A stretch of 64,000 nucleotides of DNA. Origin: Cryptomeria japonica (lineage: Eukaryota; Streptophyta; Pinopsida; Cupressales; Cupressaceae). Location of the stretch: contig NC_081405.1 in the NCBI RefSeq assembly GCF_030272615.1, positions 567,979,095-568,043,094 on the forward strand, given 5' to 3'. This document shows, piece after piece, positions 1-12,715 of the stretch; position 1 is the stretch's first letter; every line of letters starts with the position of its first letter. A program made the translations under genes and the position numbers. The notes below the pieces were generated by a model. That model had not been told where the DNA came from, did not search any database, and saw only the letters and a program-made list of their open reading frames with translations.

Positions 1-1184
1 AACAACAAAGATAAGTAAATTGATAGCACAACACACAACACCAAGATTTTGACGTGGAAAACCCAGTTAAGGGAAAAACCATGGTGGGAACCTACCAACA
101 ATAAGATGATACTCTACAGTAGTATGTGAAAATATTACAATGGGGAATTCACCACCATTCTAGCACACTGCTTAGAACTTACTCCTCAATATACAATAAC
201 TCGAAAGGAATGAACTGCAATAACAACATCTACAAATGCCTGATGACAGTTTTGGTTAAGCACATATGTCTGCCCTGCAACACCAATCTCTGCTCAATTA
301 CAATGCCAAAAGATGAATCACTTGTTCACACATACATCACTCTTTGATAATGCAAACACAACCTTGATACCTAAATTACATGGTTCTATACCACCTATTT
401 ATACAAATCATTTTTCTTGACAATAAGGTCAACTAAACCTTCAACTCACAATTACAAAATTGCATCACACAATACAAATATCGACCACCAGAACAATATA
501 ATGATATACATGACATAACATGGATCTAAACCAAATATCCAAATGCTCAACTCCATTGGTAATCGCACCAAGATCAACCGCAACACGCTACACCACTTGG
601 AAAATCGCATATCATGATGAAGATCATCACCGATTTAGCAAAATCACCAAGAACTCACACAAAGATCAATGTGGATCATCGAAACAAAGTAGGGAAAAAT
701 TAAGAAACATCAACAAGCACATTAGAATCATCAGTAACAACTGTACCATCACCACTTATCAAATCTTGATCAATCAACTTTTGAACCTCAAGAATACCCA
801 AACAAGAACAACTGTCATGAAGAAAAGATAAATTGCAAAGTACCAAATCATGAACCATTTGAAATCAAGATACACAAGATCATTACAAACACTATCCCAA
901 AATCGCAACTCAAGATCTAATCACATCAAAATATATTGGAGGAAATACTGAACTATGCAAAGCATTGATCAGAGAAACAAACTACAAAACTGAATCATAT
1001 GATATGATCAATTAAGCTTTTTAGATCACCAAAACCAATACAGAAGAATATAATGATATTAGAAATACTCCATGCACTGAACTATGACCCCAAGAGACCA
1101 ATTTGTAATCACAAGAGCAATAAATCACATTAACATGTTGACATCAATGACAACAACATATCCTAGCAACAACAATGTCCAACA
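1..1184 (-). repeat. Copia-1 3' LTR (cut by window start)
   Basis: Matches the right LTR from 5449 onwards. Its inner end is ...tccaaca at 1184, followed by atttccccctttg (1185-1197), which read on the minus strand is the purine-rich tract that primes plus-strand synthesis. About 100 bp of the LTR lies outside the window. It holds the conserved block gacgtggaaaaccc...gggaaaaacc near 51-90 that recurs in the other copia LTRs here. Confidence 0.85.
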
Positions 1185-1274
1185 ATTTCCCCCTTTGACA
1201 ACAATGCCAAAGATGCTTAAAATAGAAAACAAAAATTGCTCCCCTTTAGATATGAAAATCATGATTCTCTCCCC

Positions 1275-4200
1275 CTAAAACACACTGACTTTTTCTCCCA
1301 AGAAATGATACTTGATTGACACATGTTTAGTCTTTGAATGTTGCACCAGATTCTTTGACATATTGATAGCACTAGAATTATCATAGTATATGATAGTAGG
1401 ATCATTAAAAATAACTCTGATATCCTTCAACATTTGCTTCATCCAAACTACCTCAGTGCAGTTACTAGCAACAACAATGTACTCAGCTTCAGTAGTACAT
1501 AAGGACACTAAATCTTGTTTCTTACTAGCCCATGAAACTAATTTCTTACCCAAAAACAAAGCACCACTGGAGGTACTCTTCTGGTCATCAACATCACAAG
1601 CCCAATCAACATCAGTGTAATCACATAACATGAAATCATCATTCATTGGATACCACAAACCATAGTCCACAATCCCTTTCAGGTATCTGAATATCCTTTT
1701 CATAGCAGTGATATGACTCTCTTTCGGATCAACTTGATATCTATCAGCCATGCACACAACATGCATAATGTCTGGTCTAATTTGAGTAAGATATAGCGGT
1801 CCACTAGCCATAGATCTATATAAAGACTGATTAGCTTTTAGAATTTCATCATATTTAGACAATTTGCACCCAGTCACCATAGGAGTTCCAACCGGTTTGG
1901 AGTCATCTAACCCAAACTTCTTCAACTATTTCTTCACATATTTAGTTTGAGATATAAAATTACCTTTTCCAGTCTGTGAAATCTGCAAATCTAAGAAAAT
2001 TTTCATCTCTCCTATCATAGACATCTCAAATTCTTTCTGCATATCACCAACAAACTTCATACTTAATTTATCATCTCCTCCAAAGATAATATCATCAACA
2101 AAAACTTCAAAAATTAAGATGTTACCATTCTCAGTCTTGAAATATGGATTACTATCAGTAGTACCTTTATTAAATCCCAATTTTAGCAAATACTTATCCA
2201 ATCTAGCATGCTAGGCTCTAGGGTCTTGTTTCAATCCATAAAGAGCTTTCTTTAGTTTTCATACAATGTCTCCATCATTTGATAGTGAAAATCCATCAGG
2301 TTGCTCAATGTAGACTTCTTCCTCAAGATCACCATTCAGAAAAGCTGACTTGACATCCATGTCTGATATACCTTGAAATCTTTATAGGCATCATATGCAA
2401 GCAACAATCTAGCTACCAAAGAAAAAGTCTCCTCATAATCAATTCCTTCTTTATGTGAATATCCTTTGTATACCAATCTTGCTTTGTTTCTGAAAAGTTC
2501 ATCGACTTCATTCAATTTGTTCCTTTATATACTCATTTAGTACCAATCATATTCTTATCTTTAGGTCTAGGCACAAGCTCCCATGTGTTGTTCTTTTTAA
2601 TCTGATCCAATTCTTCTTCCATAGCTCTTATCCAATTTTCATCTTTTCAAGCTTCAACAACATCTTTAGGTTCAATTTTAGAAATCAAACATACCTCTTT
2701 AGCAACTAGCCTTCTTCTAGTCAACACACCTTTATTCTTATCACCAATAATCTAATTTTCGGAATGATTCAATCTTATATACCTCGGGGTCTTCTGATTA
2801 TTCTGATTTTTAGGTTCCTATGCCTCTCCACCGACAACAACAATATCCGGATTAACAGTCTGTACCGGATCATTCTGCTTCAATTCTTTAGTTTGAATAG
2901 GTGTTAGAACAATATGTTGACCATCATCATATCCACATGCTCTGATCTCTTTTCCAAGGTTCTCATCAACCTTCACATTTGCACTTTTCACTATCTTTCT
3001 TAGTCTCTTATTGTAGCACCGGTAGGCTTTTCTCTTTGTTGAATATCCCAAGAAATTTCCTTCATCACTTCTTACATCAAACTTTCCTATATCCTCATCT
3101 CTCTTGATATAACACTTGCTACCAAAAATTATGAAATATCTCACAGTAGGAACATGACCAAACCATAGCTTAGAAGGAGTCTTACTGGTATCACCTTTTA
3201 TATGAACTCTGTTGAATGTGTAAGCAATAGTGCTAACAACTTCTCTCCAATAGATCTTTGGAACATTCCCTTCAATCAGCATAGTCCTTGCAAAATCCAA
3301 AACTGTCTTGTTCTTCCTTTCAACAACTCCATTTTGCTGTGGGGTTCTAGGAGCAGATAATTGTCTTCTAATTCGATGCTTCTCACAGAATGAATCAAAC
3401 TCACCGGAGCATAATTATCCTCCTTTGTCAGATCTCAAACATTTCCCCTTCAACCCTGTCTTAGTCTCAACCTTTGCTTTGAATATCTTGAATTTATCTA
3501 ATGCTTTTGATTTTTCATTTAAAAATACAACCCACATCATCTTGCAATAATCATCAATTAGCAACATAAAATATCTATCACCCTGCACACTTCTAAGATT
3601 TGTAGGTCCACATAGGTCAGTATGCACAAGATCTAGCAATCCATCATATGTATATTGCTTACTCTTGAAAGAAATTCTTGTTTTCTTACCCATTTAACAT
3701 TCCTTACATACTGAATTATCATGCTTAACAATTTTAGGCAAATCTCTAGCAGCTTGAGTAGAATTGATCTTAATTATTGAATCAAAATTAACATGGCACA
3801 TTCTCCTATGCCACAACCAACTTTCATCAATCTGAGCAATCAAACAACTTTTCTCACCAGCATTCAAATAAAAGATATTACCTTCAGTCTTGGTTCTAGA
3901 TGCAATCTCTATACTGGAGGCATTTAGGATCTTGCATTTACCATTCTTGAATTGTAAATCATAACCTTTTTCAACCATATGTCCAACACTTACAAGATTA
4001 TTCTTCAAACCTTCAACATACAAGACATCATCAGTGTTATTCTTATGATCAAAGGAAATAGAACCTCTACCATGGATCACACAGGCTTTGTCATCTCCAA
4101 ATCTTACTATTCCACCATCATACCTTTCCATATTCATAAATTTTCTTTTACCACTAGTCATATGATGTGAACAACTGTTGTCAATCACCCATCCATCTTT

Positions 4201-5292
4201 CTCTTCAACTTTAGCAGCTAAATCTTTCTCCTCAATAGTGTAGCTTATGGAATCAACAGGTACCGATCGATCTTCTTTAATAAAAATAAACACTTCTTCA
4301 TATCCTTCCGATTCTTCATCTGTAACACCTTCATCAATAGCATAATAACAGTTCTTTTGATGCTTATACTTTTTGTTAAGTTTATAAGGATTATCATACT
4401 TCTCATGATTCTGATATCTATCATTCCTATCCTGCTTACCAAATTTATCATCCCTATTATATTTAGATATTTTATTCGGGCATCTAGAGGCAGAATGCCC
4501 TATCTTATTGCAAGAGAAACATTTCAAAGGCAATTTTCCATCATACTTACTAGCTCCCTTAGGCAATCTTTGGGCAATCAATGGTTCAAGCTCTTCCATT
4601 TCTCTTCTCTCTCTTTCATATCTAGATATTCTACATTCTTCAGGATCATACTTCTTTTTTCTGGATACAAATGCTCTAAATGCTATCTCAGACTTTCCAT
4701 GCGATTCACCAAATTCGCTCAGCTCAAATACAACAATCTTTCCAACCAACATGTCTCTTGTCACAATAGTCACACTCTAGATCTTATCAATAACAACTAC
4801 CTTATGTTTGTAAGCAGGAGGAAATGATCTCAGCACCTTAGCAAAAATTTTGTCTTCTTCAGGGGTTCCACTGGCACATATGATACCTAGGAAAAGTTCA
4901 TTCACCTTAGCCATGAAAGTGTTTATGTTCTCATCTTCTCCCATTCTTAGCATCTCACACTTCCCTTTCAAACTCTGCAACTTAGCAACTTTGACTTGCT
5001 TCTCTCGGATCTCATGTGCAGTCTGAAGTCCCATCACAGTAGTCATTTTTGAATCAGTCAGGGTGCTCAACAATGCTTCCTTTGCTCTAATGTTAATTTC
5101 AGCTTCCTTGATCTCATCGGGAGTAACCAGTCCATTCTGAGGAACAAAATAGGCATTCTTTGTAATCTTCTAATAATGTTCTCCAAGACATCTCAAGTGC
5201 ACCTCCAATTGGTTCTTCCATATAGAATAGTTACTTCCATCAAATCTTGAACTCTCCTTCTTAAATAGAACACTTCCACTTCAAGTTGCCAT
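1275..5292 (-). pseudogene. Copia-1 gag-pol polyprotein, broken
   Basis: Start ATG is at 5292, just inside the primer-binding site; the fourth codon is already a stop. Reading down the minus strand: gag (to about 4480) ends in zinc knuckle CFSCNKIGHSASRC (near 4521). The protease motif reads IDNSCSHHMTSG near 4190 where family members have DSG, so the catalytic triplet is damaged. The integrase HHCC is near 3700-3830, with HTDLCGP and LRSDKGG as catalytic Asp regions and PRTPQQNGVVERKN holding the Glu. RT has VDDIIFGG (near 2090), and RNase H has TEAEY and KTKHVSIKYHFL. Stops break the frame at several points (for example 4774, 3694, 3415, 2818), and the frame shifts between 2818 and 2201. 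The RNase H tail is missing. Confidence 0.93.
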
Positions 5293-5334
5293 CCTAGATC
5301 ACCTTAAGTGGTTAATCTTCTTCCAGAGGATCCA

Positions 5335-5346
5335 GATCTAATACCA
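5335..5346 (-). other. Copia-1 primer-binding site (mutated)
   Basis: The plus strand reads gatctaatacca, two changes from gctctgatacca, whose complement TGGTATCAGAGC pairs with the 3' end of initiator-Met tRNA. It lies just inside the 5' LTR, as expected. Confidence 0.75.
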
Positions 5347-5348
5347 AT

Positions 5349-6045
5349 TATTTGCAACAACAAGGAGAGAAAACTGAGAGGGGGGATGAATCAATTTTCT
5401 ACTAGATCTACAAACTCAACCACAAATACAAATCTGATAAATTGCACCAACAACAAAGATAAGAAAATTGATAGCACAACACACAACACCAAGATTTTGA
5501 TGTGGAAAACCTAGTTAAGGGAAAAGCCATGGTGGAAACCTACCCACAATAAGATGATACTTTGCAATAGTATGTGAAAATATTACAATGGGGAATGCAC
5601 CAGCATTCAGACACACTGCCTAGAGCTTACAACTCAAGATACAATAAACTGAAAGGCTACAACCCTTAGGGAAGGTTCACTACCTTACAAGGAAGTCTCA
5701 CTGACTTACAAAATGATCGAACAACAATTTGGAAGGAATGAACTACAATAACAACATCTGTAAATGCCCGATGAGAGTTCTGGTTAAGCACATATGTCTG
5801 TCCTGCAACACCAATCTCTACTCAATCACAATGTCGAAAGATGAATCACTTGTTCACACATACATCAATCTCTGATAATGCAAACCCAACCTCGATACCT
5901 AAATTACATGACTACACTATCTATTTATACAAATAATCAACCTTGACAACAAGGTCAGTTAAACTCCCAACTCACAGTTACAAAATTACATCACATGATA
6001 CAAAGATCGACCACCGGACCAATATAATGATATACATGGCATAAC
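5349..6045 (-). repeat. Copia-1 5' LTR, truncated at the outer end
   Basis: Begins after the primer-binding site and matches the left LTR, then stops at 6045 in mid-LTR. About half of the expected length (roughly 1.36 kb, judged from the left copy) is missing and is replaced by copia-3 LTR sequence. Confidence 0.8.
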
Positions 6046-6284
6046 TAAATATATGAGTTGATTTAACAACTCAACTTCCTACAACCAAGTATGTACAACC
6101 AATATAATAACCTATTAACAAACCATGTGACTAATAATAATATTAAGTTTTTTTGAACAACTTAATATTAACATGACATTTATTTACAACACATATATCA
6201 AAACCCCCCTAAATATTTTATGCTTAATTATTTATGCATCCTATGATGCAATATTACCACCTATGTGAACACTAATTCCCAACA
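6046..6284 (-). repeat. Copia-3 3' LTR remnant
   Basis: Nearly the same as 15331-15569, the outer part of the copia-3 5' LTR, including the shared end ...acactaattcccaaca. The first 150 bp of the LTR (equivalent to 15181-15330) are absent. A C-rich plus-strand run (polypurine tract on the minus strand) follows at once. Confidence 0.85.
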
Positions 6285-6940
6285 CCCCCCCTCTTAGTAT
6301 GAACATGGGGTAAAAGTACAACACAATACTTGATGACCACACACAATAACTTACCAAACATGATAAGATAAGATTAGGGACATCTACTCATGTCAAGAAA
6401 TAGTGGAACTAGCCTCACTATGCTTAGTATACTTTCATCCAAGGATAGGGACAAACACATCTACCCATGGATCTAAGGATAGGTACTAACACATCTATCC
6501 AAGGCCTTACATAAGGTCTGGATAGGGACAAACACATCTATCCAAAAACAAGGTCATAAACAAGGACATACACTTCTACTCACAACAATTATGATTGGGG
6601 ATGCACAGAGAAAATCATAATCACCAACTTATGTGATTGAGGACAAACACTTCCAATCCATTCACCATCTTGTGAATGGGGATAAACACATCCATTCAAA
6701 AATAAAAAATTGTGATTGGCGACATACACATCCAACCACTTACATAAAAGCCTTGAATACCAAGCCCTTGTTGTCACGTATGCAACCATCTTGGCTTTCA
6801 TCATTTTGGCACTAATTCAATTTCACGACGCCATCTCTAGTGAATGACAAGAGGTCATTGAATGTCCTCCAGCCTCTGATGTCTCCATCCTCTAGTTAAT
6901 TTCATTTAGAGAACATATTCCTCCTCACTATCTTCGTGTG
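6285..6940. repeat. Copia-3 3' internal DNA with degenerate minisatellite
   Basis: No convincing coding sequence. From about 6440 to 6750 a motif close to GGATAGGGACAAACACAT followed by CTATCCA recurs about eight times with loose spacing (for example near 6445, 6478, 6518, 6560, 6640, 6678 and 6719). The copies are diverged in sequence and spacing. Confidence 0.6.
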
Positions 6941-7755
6941 TGATGCAGGAACATCCTTGGTCAATGAGCAATCTTGCATCAACCAAAAATACTTCCTTTT
7001 AGTTTAGTTTTGTTTAATTTCAGTGTTTTAGTTTCTATGTTCTTCTGGTAGCTAGTTTCTTTTTGTTGTAATTCAGATTTTTGGTTTCCAGGCATGTTCT
7101 TATGCTTAATTCTAGATTATTAGTCCATTTGGGTTCTTTACCAGTGAGACGTTGCTTCCGGTTTGACTATTCTGGTTCCCAAAGCATTTTTTGAGCTTAA
7201 CGACTAATTGTTGATTTCTTCTTGTGCAAAGCAATCTCTTGGTGTGTGGATCTATTTGGAGTCTTTCTCGATGATCCTGAGTCCTTGGCCGACCTTCCTG
7301 TTGATTTGCACTCCTTGGTTGTCCTTTTTTGGAGGAATTTCCTTTCATTCTTGCAGCCGATCTATTTACATGTTTCATTTTCCTGTTTTGGTAAATGTAA
7401 TATTTCGTAGCCAACCTAGATATATTTCGGAGGGTATAAATATTGTTATATGAGATCCTTAGTGGGCAGTTAGAAGTTTATGAGTTCCTAGATATGGGAG
7501 TGATAATTGGAGGTCTCTCAGAGATCCGGATGGATTGTATTATGGCTTGCATGCAACCAGTTGGTTACCGGTTCTATTCTGGCTTGTTAGCCTGCATGTA
7601 ACCGATTGATACCAGATGATCTATGATGAATATATGATGGTGCGGAAATCTGATTTTGTTATTTTTCAATGTGTTGTTGTTGCTTACATTGTGTTACTCT
7701 TGCTGCATGGTCTGGTTTGTTCTCTTTGAGGACCCATCAAATTATGGCTGCACCA
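6941..7755 (+). repeat. Gypsy array LTR a
   Basis: Begins tgatgcaggaacatcc and ends gctgcacca. It is followed by AG and tggtagtagagc (7758-7769), a mutated initiator-Met primer site. It includes the tataaatattgttatatgag stretch near 7436 that is a possible LTR TATA region and is repeated in LTRs b and c. Confidence 0.85.
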
Positions 7756-7916
7756 AGTGGTAGTAGAGCTGGTTATGAACTAGTTGGTGGAAGAGCTAGT
7801 TGTGAACCTTGAGGCATTCCTTTGGGTGAACATATCGCTGAGTGGAGGCAGGTTGCGAGTGTGTTCAATAGATCGCTGAGTGTGAGGCAATTGAAACTTG
7901 CAGTCAGATTGTCGAG

Positions 7917-8885
7917 TTGAGGCAGTTCACTGAAGCAAAGGAGGAGATGCTGCCTACAAGGATGAACCCCCAGAGGGTAGAGCAGATGATGGAAGATTTC
8001 AAGAATAAGATGAGGAACAAGATCCAGAATGCATTGGTAGGTTTGTGGAGGAATCTGGAGCCTAAGGATGAATATGAAGAAGTTAGAGAAGAGCTTGAGG
8101 TAGAAGAGGCTGAAGGACTGGAAGATGGAAGAGAAGAAAGATTTTTGAGAGCAGTGGCAAAAGCAAGGAAAATACATAAAGTGGATATTTCAAACTTTTC
8201 TGGGACGCTAAATCCAGAGGATTTGATTGATTGGATTGGAGAGTTGGAGGACTACTTTGAATTTGAGGATGTTAAGGACCCACGAAGGGTTAGGTTGACA
8301 CAAACTAAATTAAAAGGGCATGTTGCCTTATGGTGGAAAGAGTTGCAGATAGACAGAGTGGAGAATGGTGAAATGAAGATCACCAGGTGGGGACATATAG
8401 TAGCAAGATTGAAGGCTAAGTTCATTCCGGGAGACTATGAGTTGGAGTTGTTCAAGAAGTTGCAAAACTTGAAGCAAAGAAATGTGACTGTGAAAGAGTA
8501 TATTGAGGAGTTCTACAAAGTAATGATTAGATCTATACATAGAGAGATGGATAGAGAAAAGGTGGTGAGGTACATAAATGGACTTGAATTTAATATTTAG
8601 GATGAAATGAGTATGTTGAAGATTTCCACAGTTCAGGAATCTTACTAGTATACTTTGAAGGCTGAGGAGAAGGTGAGAAGAAGACAACAGAATAAAGCTA
8701 GAGGGAAGGAGAGATTCAGGGGGCAGATGAGTACAGAGAAGTAGAGTGTTGAAAAAGAATCAAAACCTAAGTGGAATAAAGAATCAGATTAGAAAACACA
8801 TAGGAAAGGGAGCGGGAGTAGTATTAGAGAATTTTCGGGAAGATGTTAGAAGTGTGGAGAAACCGGACACAAATTTTATGAATTT
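7917..8885 (+). pseudogene. Gypsy gag, first internal
   Basis: The Ty3/gypsy gag domain is clear: LKGHVALWWKELQ, then WGHIVARLKAKFIPGDYE, LFKKLQNLKQRNVTVKEY and a YINGL segment (residues roughly 125-225 of the frame from 7917). The frame meets a stop at 8598, but coding character continues through a basic linker to a zinc knuckle near 8845. There the second position is a stop (C-stop-K-C) and the final Cys is Phe. The true start was probably upstream, after the primer site at 7758. It forms the particle shell in live relatives; this copy is dead. Confidence 0.85.
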
Positions 8886-8896
8886 GTAAGCTGGGA

Positions 8897-9571
8897 ATGG
8901 CAAGAAGTTGTGTGGCAAATGAGGATCAGGAAACTGGCGTTACCGGAACTGAATGTGCACTGGAGCAAGGAGAATTCCTTATGTTTAGAAGAGTCATGAT
9001 GGAGCAGAGCAATGAAGATACCAGACCTACTCAGAGGAGGAGCCTTTTTCGGATTGTGTGCAAATCAGGTGGTAAGTGTTGCAAAGTTATTGTGGATAGT
9101 GGAAGTACAAATAATTTGGTATTTGAGGAGATGGTAATAAAGCTTGGATTGAAGAGGCTTAAGCACCCTTGTCCTTACAAGGTAAGTTGGTTAAAAGATG
9201 ATCAAAAGTTAGAAGTAAAGGAGTAGTGTTTGTTTAGTTTTAATATTGGACCTTTTAGGGATGAGGTCTTATGTGATGCTTTATCTATGAGTAGTTGTCA
9301 TGTCTTGTTGGGAAGACCTTGGCAGTTTGATAGAGGAGCTATCTATGACTCTAGAAGAAACCTAATCACTATTGAGAAGAATGGGAAAAAGTTCACATTA
9401 GCTTCTTTGAATGAGAAAGAGGAGGAAGTGAGGAATCTGAGTCTTGAAAAGAGTTGTAGTAAGGAGAAACCAGTTACTGAGGTTATACCGGAGGGTGCCA
9501 TGGAATTGCAGAAGGGTCTGATAGTAAGAAGAAACCGAATGGTAGTAAATTTATGGCAGCAGACTAGATGA
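8897..9571 (+). pseudogene. Gypsy retropepsin-like protease, first internal
   Basis: The aspartic protease active site is intact as VIVDSGSTNNLVFEEM (near 9090). It is followed by KLGLKRLKHPCPYKVSWL and, after a stop at 9224-9226, by CHVLLGRPWQFDRGAIYD in the same frame. The charged tail EKEEEVRN follows. No RT follows: the internal runs to its 3' end at 9831 without further coding similarity. A polyprotein ending after protease is typical of non-autonomous gypsy derivatives. Confidence 0.85.
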
Positions 9572-9831
9572 ACTCTTGTAGCAGAAATAAATCACAGTTG
9601 TAGAAGAAAGGGAGCATCAATTAGAGATAGTGTGTATGTCTGAAGTAGGGTAAAATAAATAAAGAGAGTCGGGAGTTAGAGAATTTGGTTGAGGTTACGG
9701 AGGAGCTAAGAAAGAGGTTTGCAAATAAAGAATATGTTTGGATCAGAAATGAGCATGGAGTCTCTATCCTGAGTCCTTTTCGCTGTTCATGATTTTCCTC
9801 TCATGGAACATCTCTTTCTACTTGGGGTGTC

Positions 9832-10646
9832 TGATGTAGGAGCATCCCTGGTCAATGAGCAATTTTGCATCAACCAAAAATATTTCCTTTCAGTTTTGTT
9901 CTGTTCAACTTCAGTGTTTTTGTTTTTGTTTTCTTCCGGTAGCTGGTTTCTTTTCGTTGCGGATCAGATTTTTGGTTTCCAGGCATGTTCTTATACTTAA
10001 TTCTAGATTCTCAGTCCATTTGGGTTGTTTATCGGTGAGACGTTGCTTCCAGTTTGAGTGTTCTGGTTCTCAGAGCAGTTTTTGAGCTTAACGACTAATT
10101 GTTGATTTCTTCTTGTGCGGAGCGATCTCTTGGTGTGTGGATTTATTGGGGGTCTTGCTCGATGATCTTGAGTCCTTTTTCGACCTTCCTATTGATCCAC
10201 GCTCCTTGGTTGTTCTTTTATGAAGGAATTTCCTTTCATTCTTGGGGCTGACCTATTTACACGTTTCATTTTCTTGTCTTGGTAAATGTAATCTTTTGTG
10301 GCCAACCCGGATATGTTCCAAAGAGTATAAATATTGTTATATGAGATCCTTAGTAGGCAGTTAGAAGTTTATGAGTTCCTAGATATGAGATTGATAATTG
10401 GATGTCTCTCAGAGATCCAGATGGATTGTATTCTGGCTTGCATGTAATCGGTTGGTTACCGGTTGTATTCTGGCTTGTTAGCCTACATGTAACCAGTTGA
10501 TACCGGATGATATATGATGAATATATGACAGTGCAAAAATATGATAATGTTATTTTTCAATGCGTTGTTGTTGCTTCCATTGTGTTACTCTTGCTGCATG
10601 GTCTAGTTTGTTCTCTTTGAGGACCTACTAGATTATGGTTGCACCA
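9832..10646 (+). repeat. Gypsy array LTR b (shared middle LTR)
   Basis: Starts tgatgtaggagcatcc, preceded by the internal 3' end ctttctacttggggtgtc. It ends gttgcacca, followed by AG and a degenerate primer site (tggtaacaaagt) at 10649. It serves as 3' LTR of the first unit and 5' LTR of the second. Confidence 0.85.
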
Positions 10647-10807
10647 AGTGGTAACAAAGTTGGCTATGAACCAGTTGGTGGAAGAGCTAGTTGCGAACCT
10701 TGAGGCATTCCTTTGGGTGAACAGATCGCCGAGTAGAGCTAGGCTACAAGTGTGTTCAATAGATCGTTGAGTGTGAGGCAATTGAAACCTGCAGTCAGAT
10801 CGCCGAT

Positions 10808-11527
10808 TTGAGGCAGTTCATCGAAGCAAAGGAGGAGATGCTGCCTACAAGGATGAATCCCCAGAGGGTAGAGCAGATGATGGAGGATTTCAAGAATGAG
10901 ATGAGGAACGAGATCCAAAATGCATTGGTTGGTTATGGAGGAATCCGGAGTTTGAGGATGAATATGAAGAAGATGGAGAAGAGTTTGAGGTGGAAGAGGC
11001 TGAAGGACCGAAAGACAATAGAGATGAAAGATTTCTGAGAGCAGTGGCACAAGCAAGTAAAATACATAAAGTGGTGATTTCAAACTTTTCTAGGACGCTG
11101 AATCTAGAGGATTTGATTGAATGGGTCGGAGAGTTGGAGGACTACTTTGACTAAGGACTTGCAGAGGGTCAGGTTGGCACAAACTAAATTAAAAAGGCAT
11201 GTTGCCTTATGGTGGAATGAGTTGCAGAGAGACAGAGTGGAGAATGGTGAAATGAAGATCACCCAGTGGAGACAGATGGTAGAAAGATTGAAGGCTAAGT
11301 TCATTCCGGGAGACTATGAGTTGGAGTTGTTCAAGAAGTTGCAGAACTTGAAAAAGAGAAACATGACTATGAAATATTATATCGAGAAGTTCTACAAAGT
11401 AATGATCATATCTGGAAATAGAGAGATGGATAGAAAAAAGGTCGCGAGGTACATAAATGGATTTGCATTTAAGATTCAAAATGAAATGAGTATGTTGAAG
11501 ATTTACACAGTTGAGGAAGCTTACTAG
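10808..11527 (+). pseudogene. Gypsy gag, second internal
   Basis: Diverged duplicate of 7917-8600: RMNPQRVEQMMEDFKNE, LKRHVALWWNELQRDR, RLKAKFIPGDYELELF and ARYINGF are recognisable. It is more broken than the first copy, with a frameshift near 10940 and a short deletion around 11150. Coding traces continue past 11527 to a knuckle near 11725 in which one Cys is Arg, a different lesion from that in the first copy. Confidence 0.82.
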
Positions 11528-11604
11528 TATGCTTTGAAGGCTGAGGAGAAGGTGAGAAGAGGACAATAGAATACCCTAGAGGGAAGGAGAAATTTAGGGG
11601 GCAA

Positions 11605-12452
11605 ATGAGTATAGAGAAGCAGAGTGTTGAAGATGAATCAAAACCTAAGTGGAATAAAGAACCGGATTACAAAACACAAAGGAAAGGGAGTGGCAGTAGT
11701 AGTAGAGAATTTTCGGGTAGATGTTACAAGCGTGGAGAAACTAGACATAGATTTTATGAATGTAAGTCGAGAATGGCAAGAAGTTGTGTGGAAAATTAGG
11801 ATCAGGAAGATGGTATTATTGGAACTAAATGTACACCAGAGCAAGGAGAATCCCTTATATTCAGAAGAGTCATGATGGAGCATAGAAGTAAAGATATCAG
11901 ACCTACTTAGAGAACGAGTCTTTTTTTGGACTGTGTGCAAATCAGGTGCTAAGTGTTGCAAGGTTATTGTGGATAGTGGAAGTACTAATAATTTGGTATC
12001 TAAGGAGATGGTAATAAACCTTGGATTGAAGAGGCTTAAGCACCCTTGTCCTTACAAGGTAAGTTGGTTACAAGATGATCAAAAGTTAGAAGTAAAGGAG
12101 TTTGGTGTGTTTTAATATTGGACCTTTTAGGGATGAGGTCTTGTGTGATGTTTTATCTATGAGTGCTTGTCATGTCTTGTTGGGAAGACATTGGCAACTT
12201 GATAGAGGAGCTATCTATGACTATTGAATAAACCTTATCACTATTGAGAAGAATGGGAAGAAGTTCACATTGGCTTCTTTGAAGGAAAAAGAGGAGGAAG
12301 TGAGGAATCCGAGTCTTGAAAAGAGTTGTAGTAAGGATAAACCGGTTATTGAGGTTATACCGAAGGGTGGCATGGAATTGCCGAAGGTTCTGATAGATAA
12401 GTCTGATAGTAAGAAGAAACCGGATGGCAGTAAGGTTATGGTGGCAGACTAG
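11605..12452 (+). pseudogene. Gypsy protease, second internal
   Basis: Duplicate of 8897-9571. The active site VIVDSGSTNNLVSKEM is kept near 11965, followed by LGLKRLKHPCPYKVSWLQ. A frameshift near 12110 separates it from the HVLLGRHWQLDRG part, and a stop follows near 12225. The C-terminal charged tail (KEKEEEVRNPSLEKS) is preserved to 12452. No RT follows before LTR c at 12716. Confidence 0.82.
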
Positions 12453-12715
12453 ATGAAGTCTCGTGGCATAAATAAATCAAAGTTGCAGAAGAAAGGGAGC
12501 ATCAGTCAGAGACAGCGTGTAGGTCTGAAGCAGGGTAAAAGAAATAAAGAGAGTCGGGAGTTGGAGAATCTGATTGAGGTTCTAGAGCAACTAAGAAAGA
12601 GGTTTGCAGATAAAGAGATGTTTGGATAAGAAATGAGCATGGAGTTTATATATCGATTCCTTTTTAATGTTCATGAGTTTTCTCTCATGGAACATCTCTT
12701 TCTACCTGGGGTGTC

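Larger units (their letters stand above)
1..6045 (-). mobile_element. Copia-1: degenerate Ty1/copia retrotransposon
   Basis: The element lies on the minus strand. It consists of a 3' LTR that runs off the left window edge, a polypurine tract, a gag-protease-integrase-RT-RNase H reading frame, a primer-binding site and a 5' LTR. The two LTRs align from base 1 with base 5449 onwards. The right LTR keeps about 80 bp (around 5665-5740) that the left copy has lost between short repeats. The right LTR stops abruptly at 6045, where copia-3 sequence begins, so no target duplication can be read. Domain order PR-IN-RT-RH is that of Ty1/copia. It cannot be active. Confidence 0.93.

Noticed and set aside
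126-831. Plus-strand ORFs of 73 and 103 codons
   Set aside because: They lie in the copia-1 LTR, antisense to the element, with no protein-like similarity.
7773-8687. Antisense Leu/Ser/His-rich ORFs opposite the gypsy gag
   Set aside because: Shadows of the gag frame; the same shadows recur at 10739-11566 opposite the duplicate.
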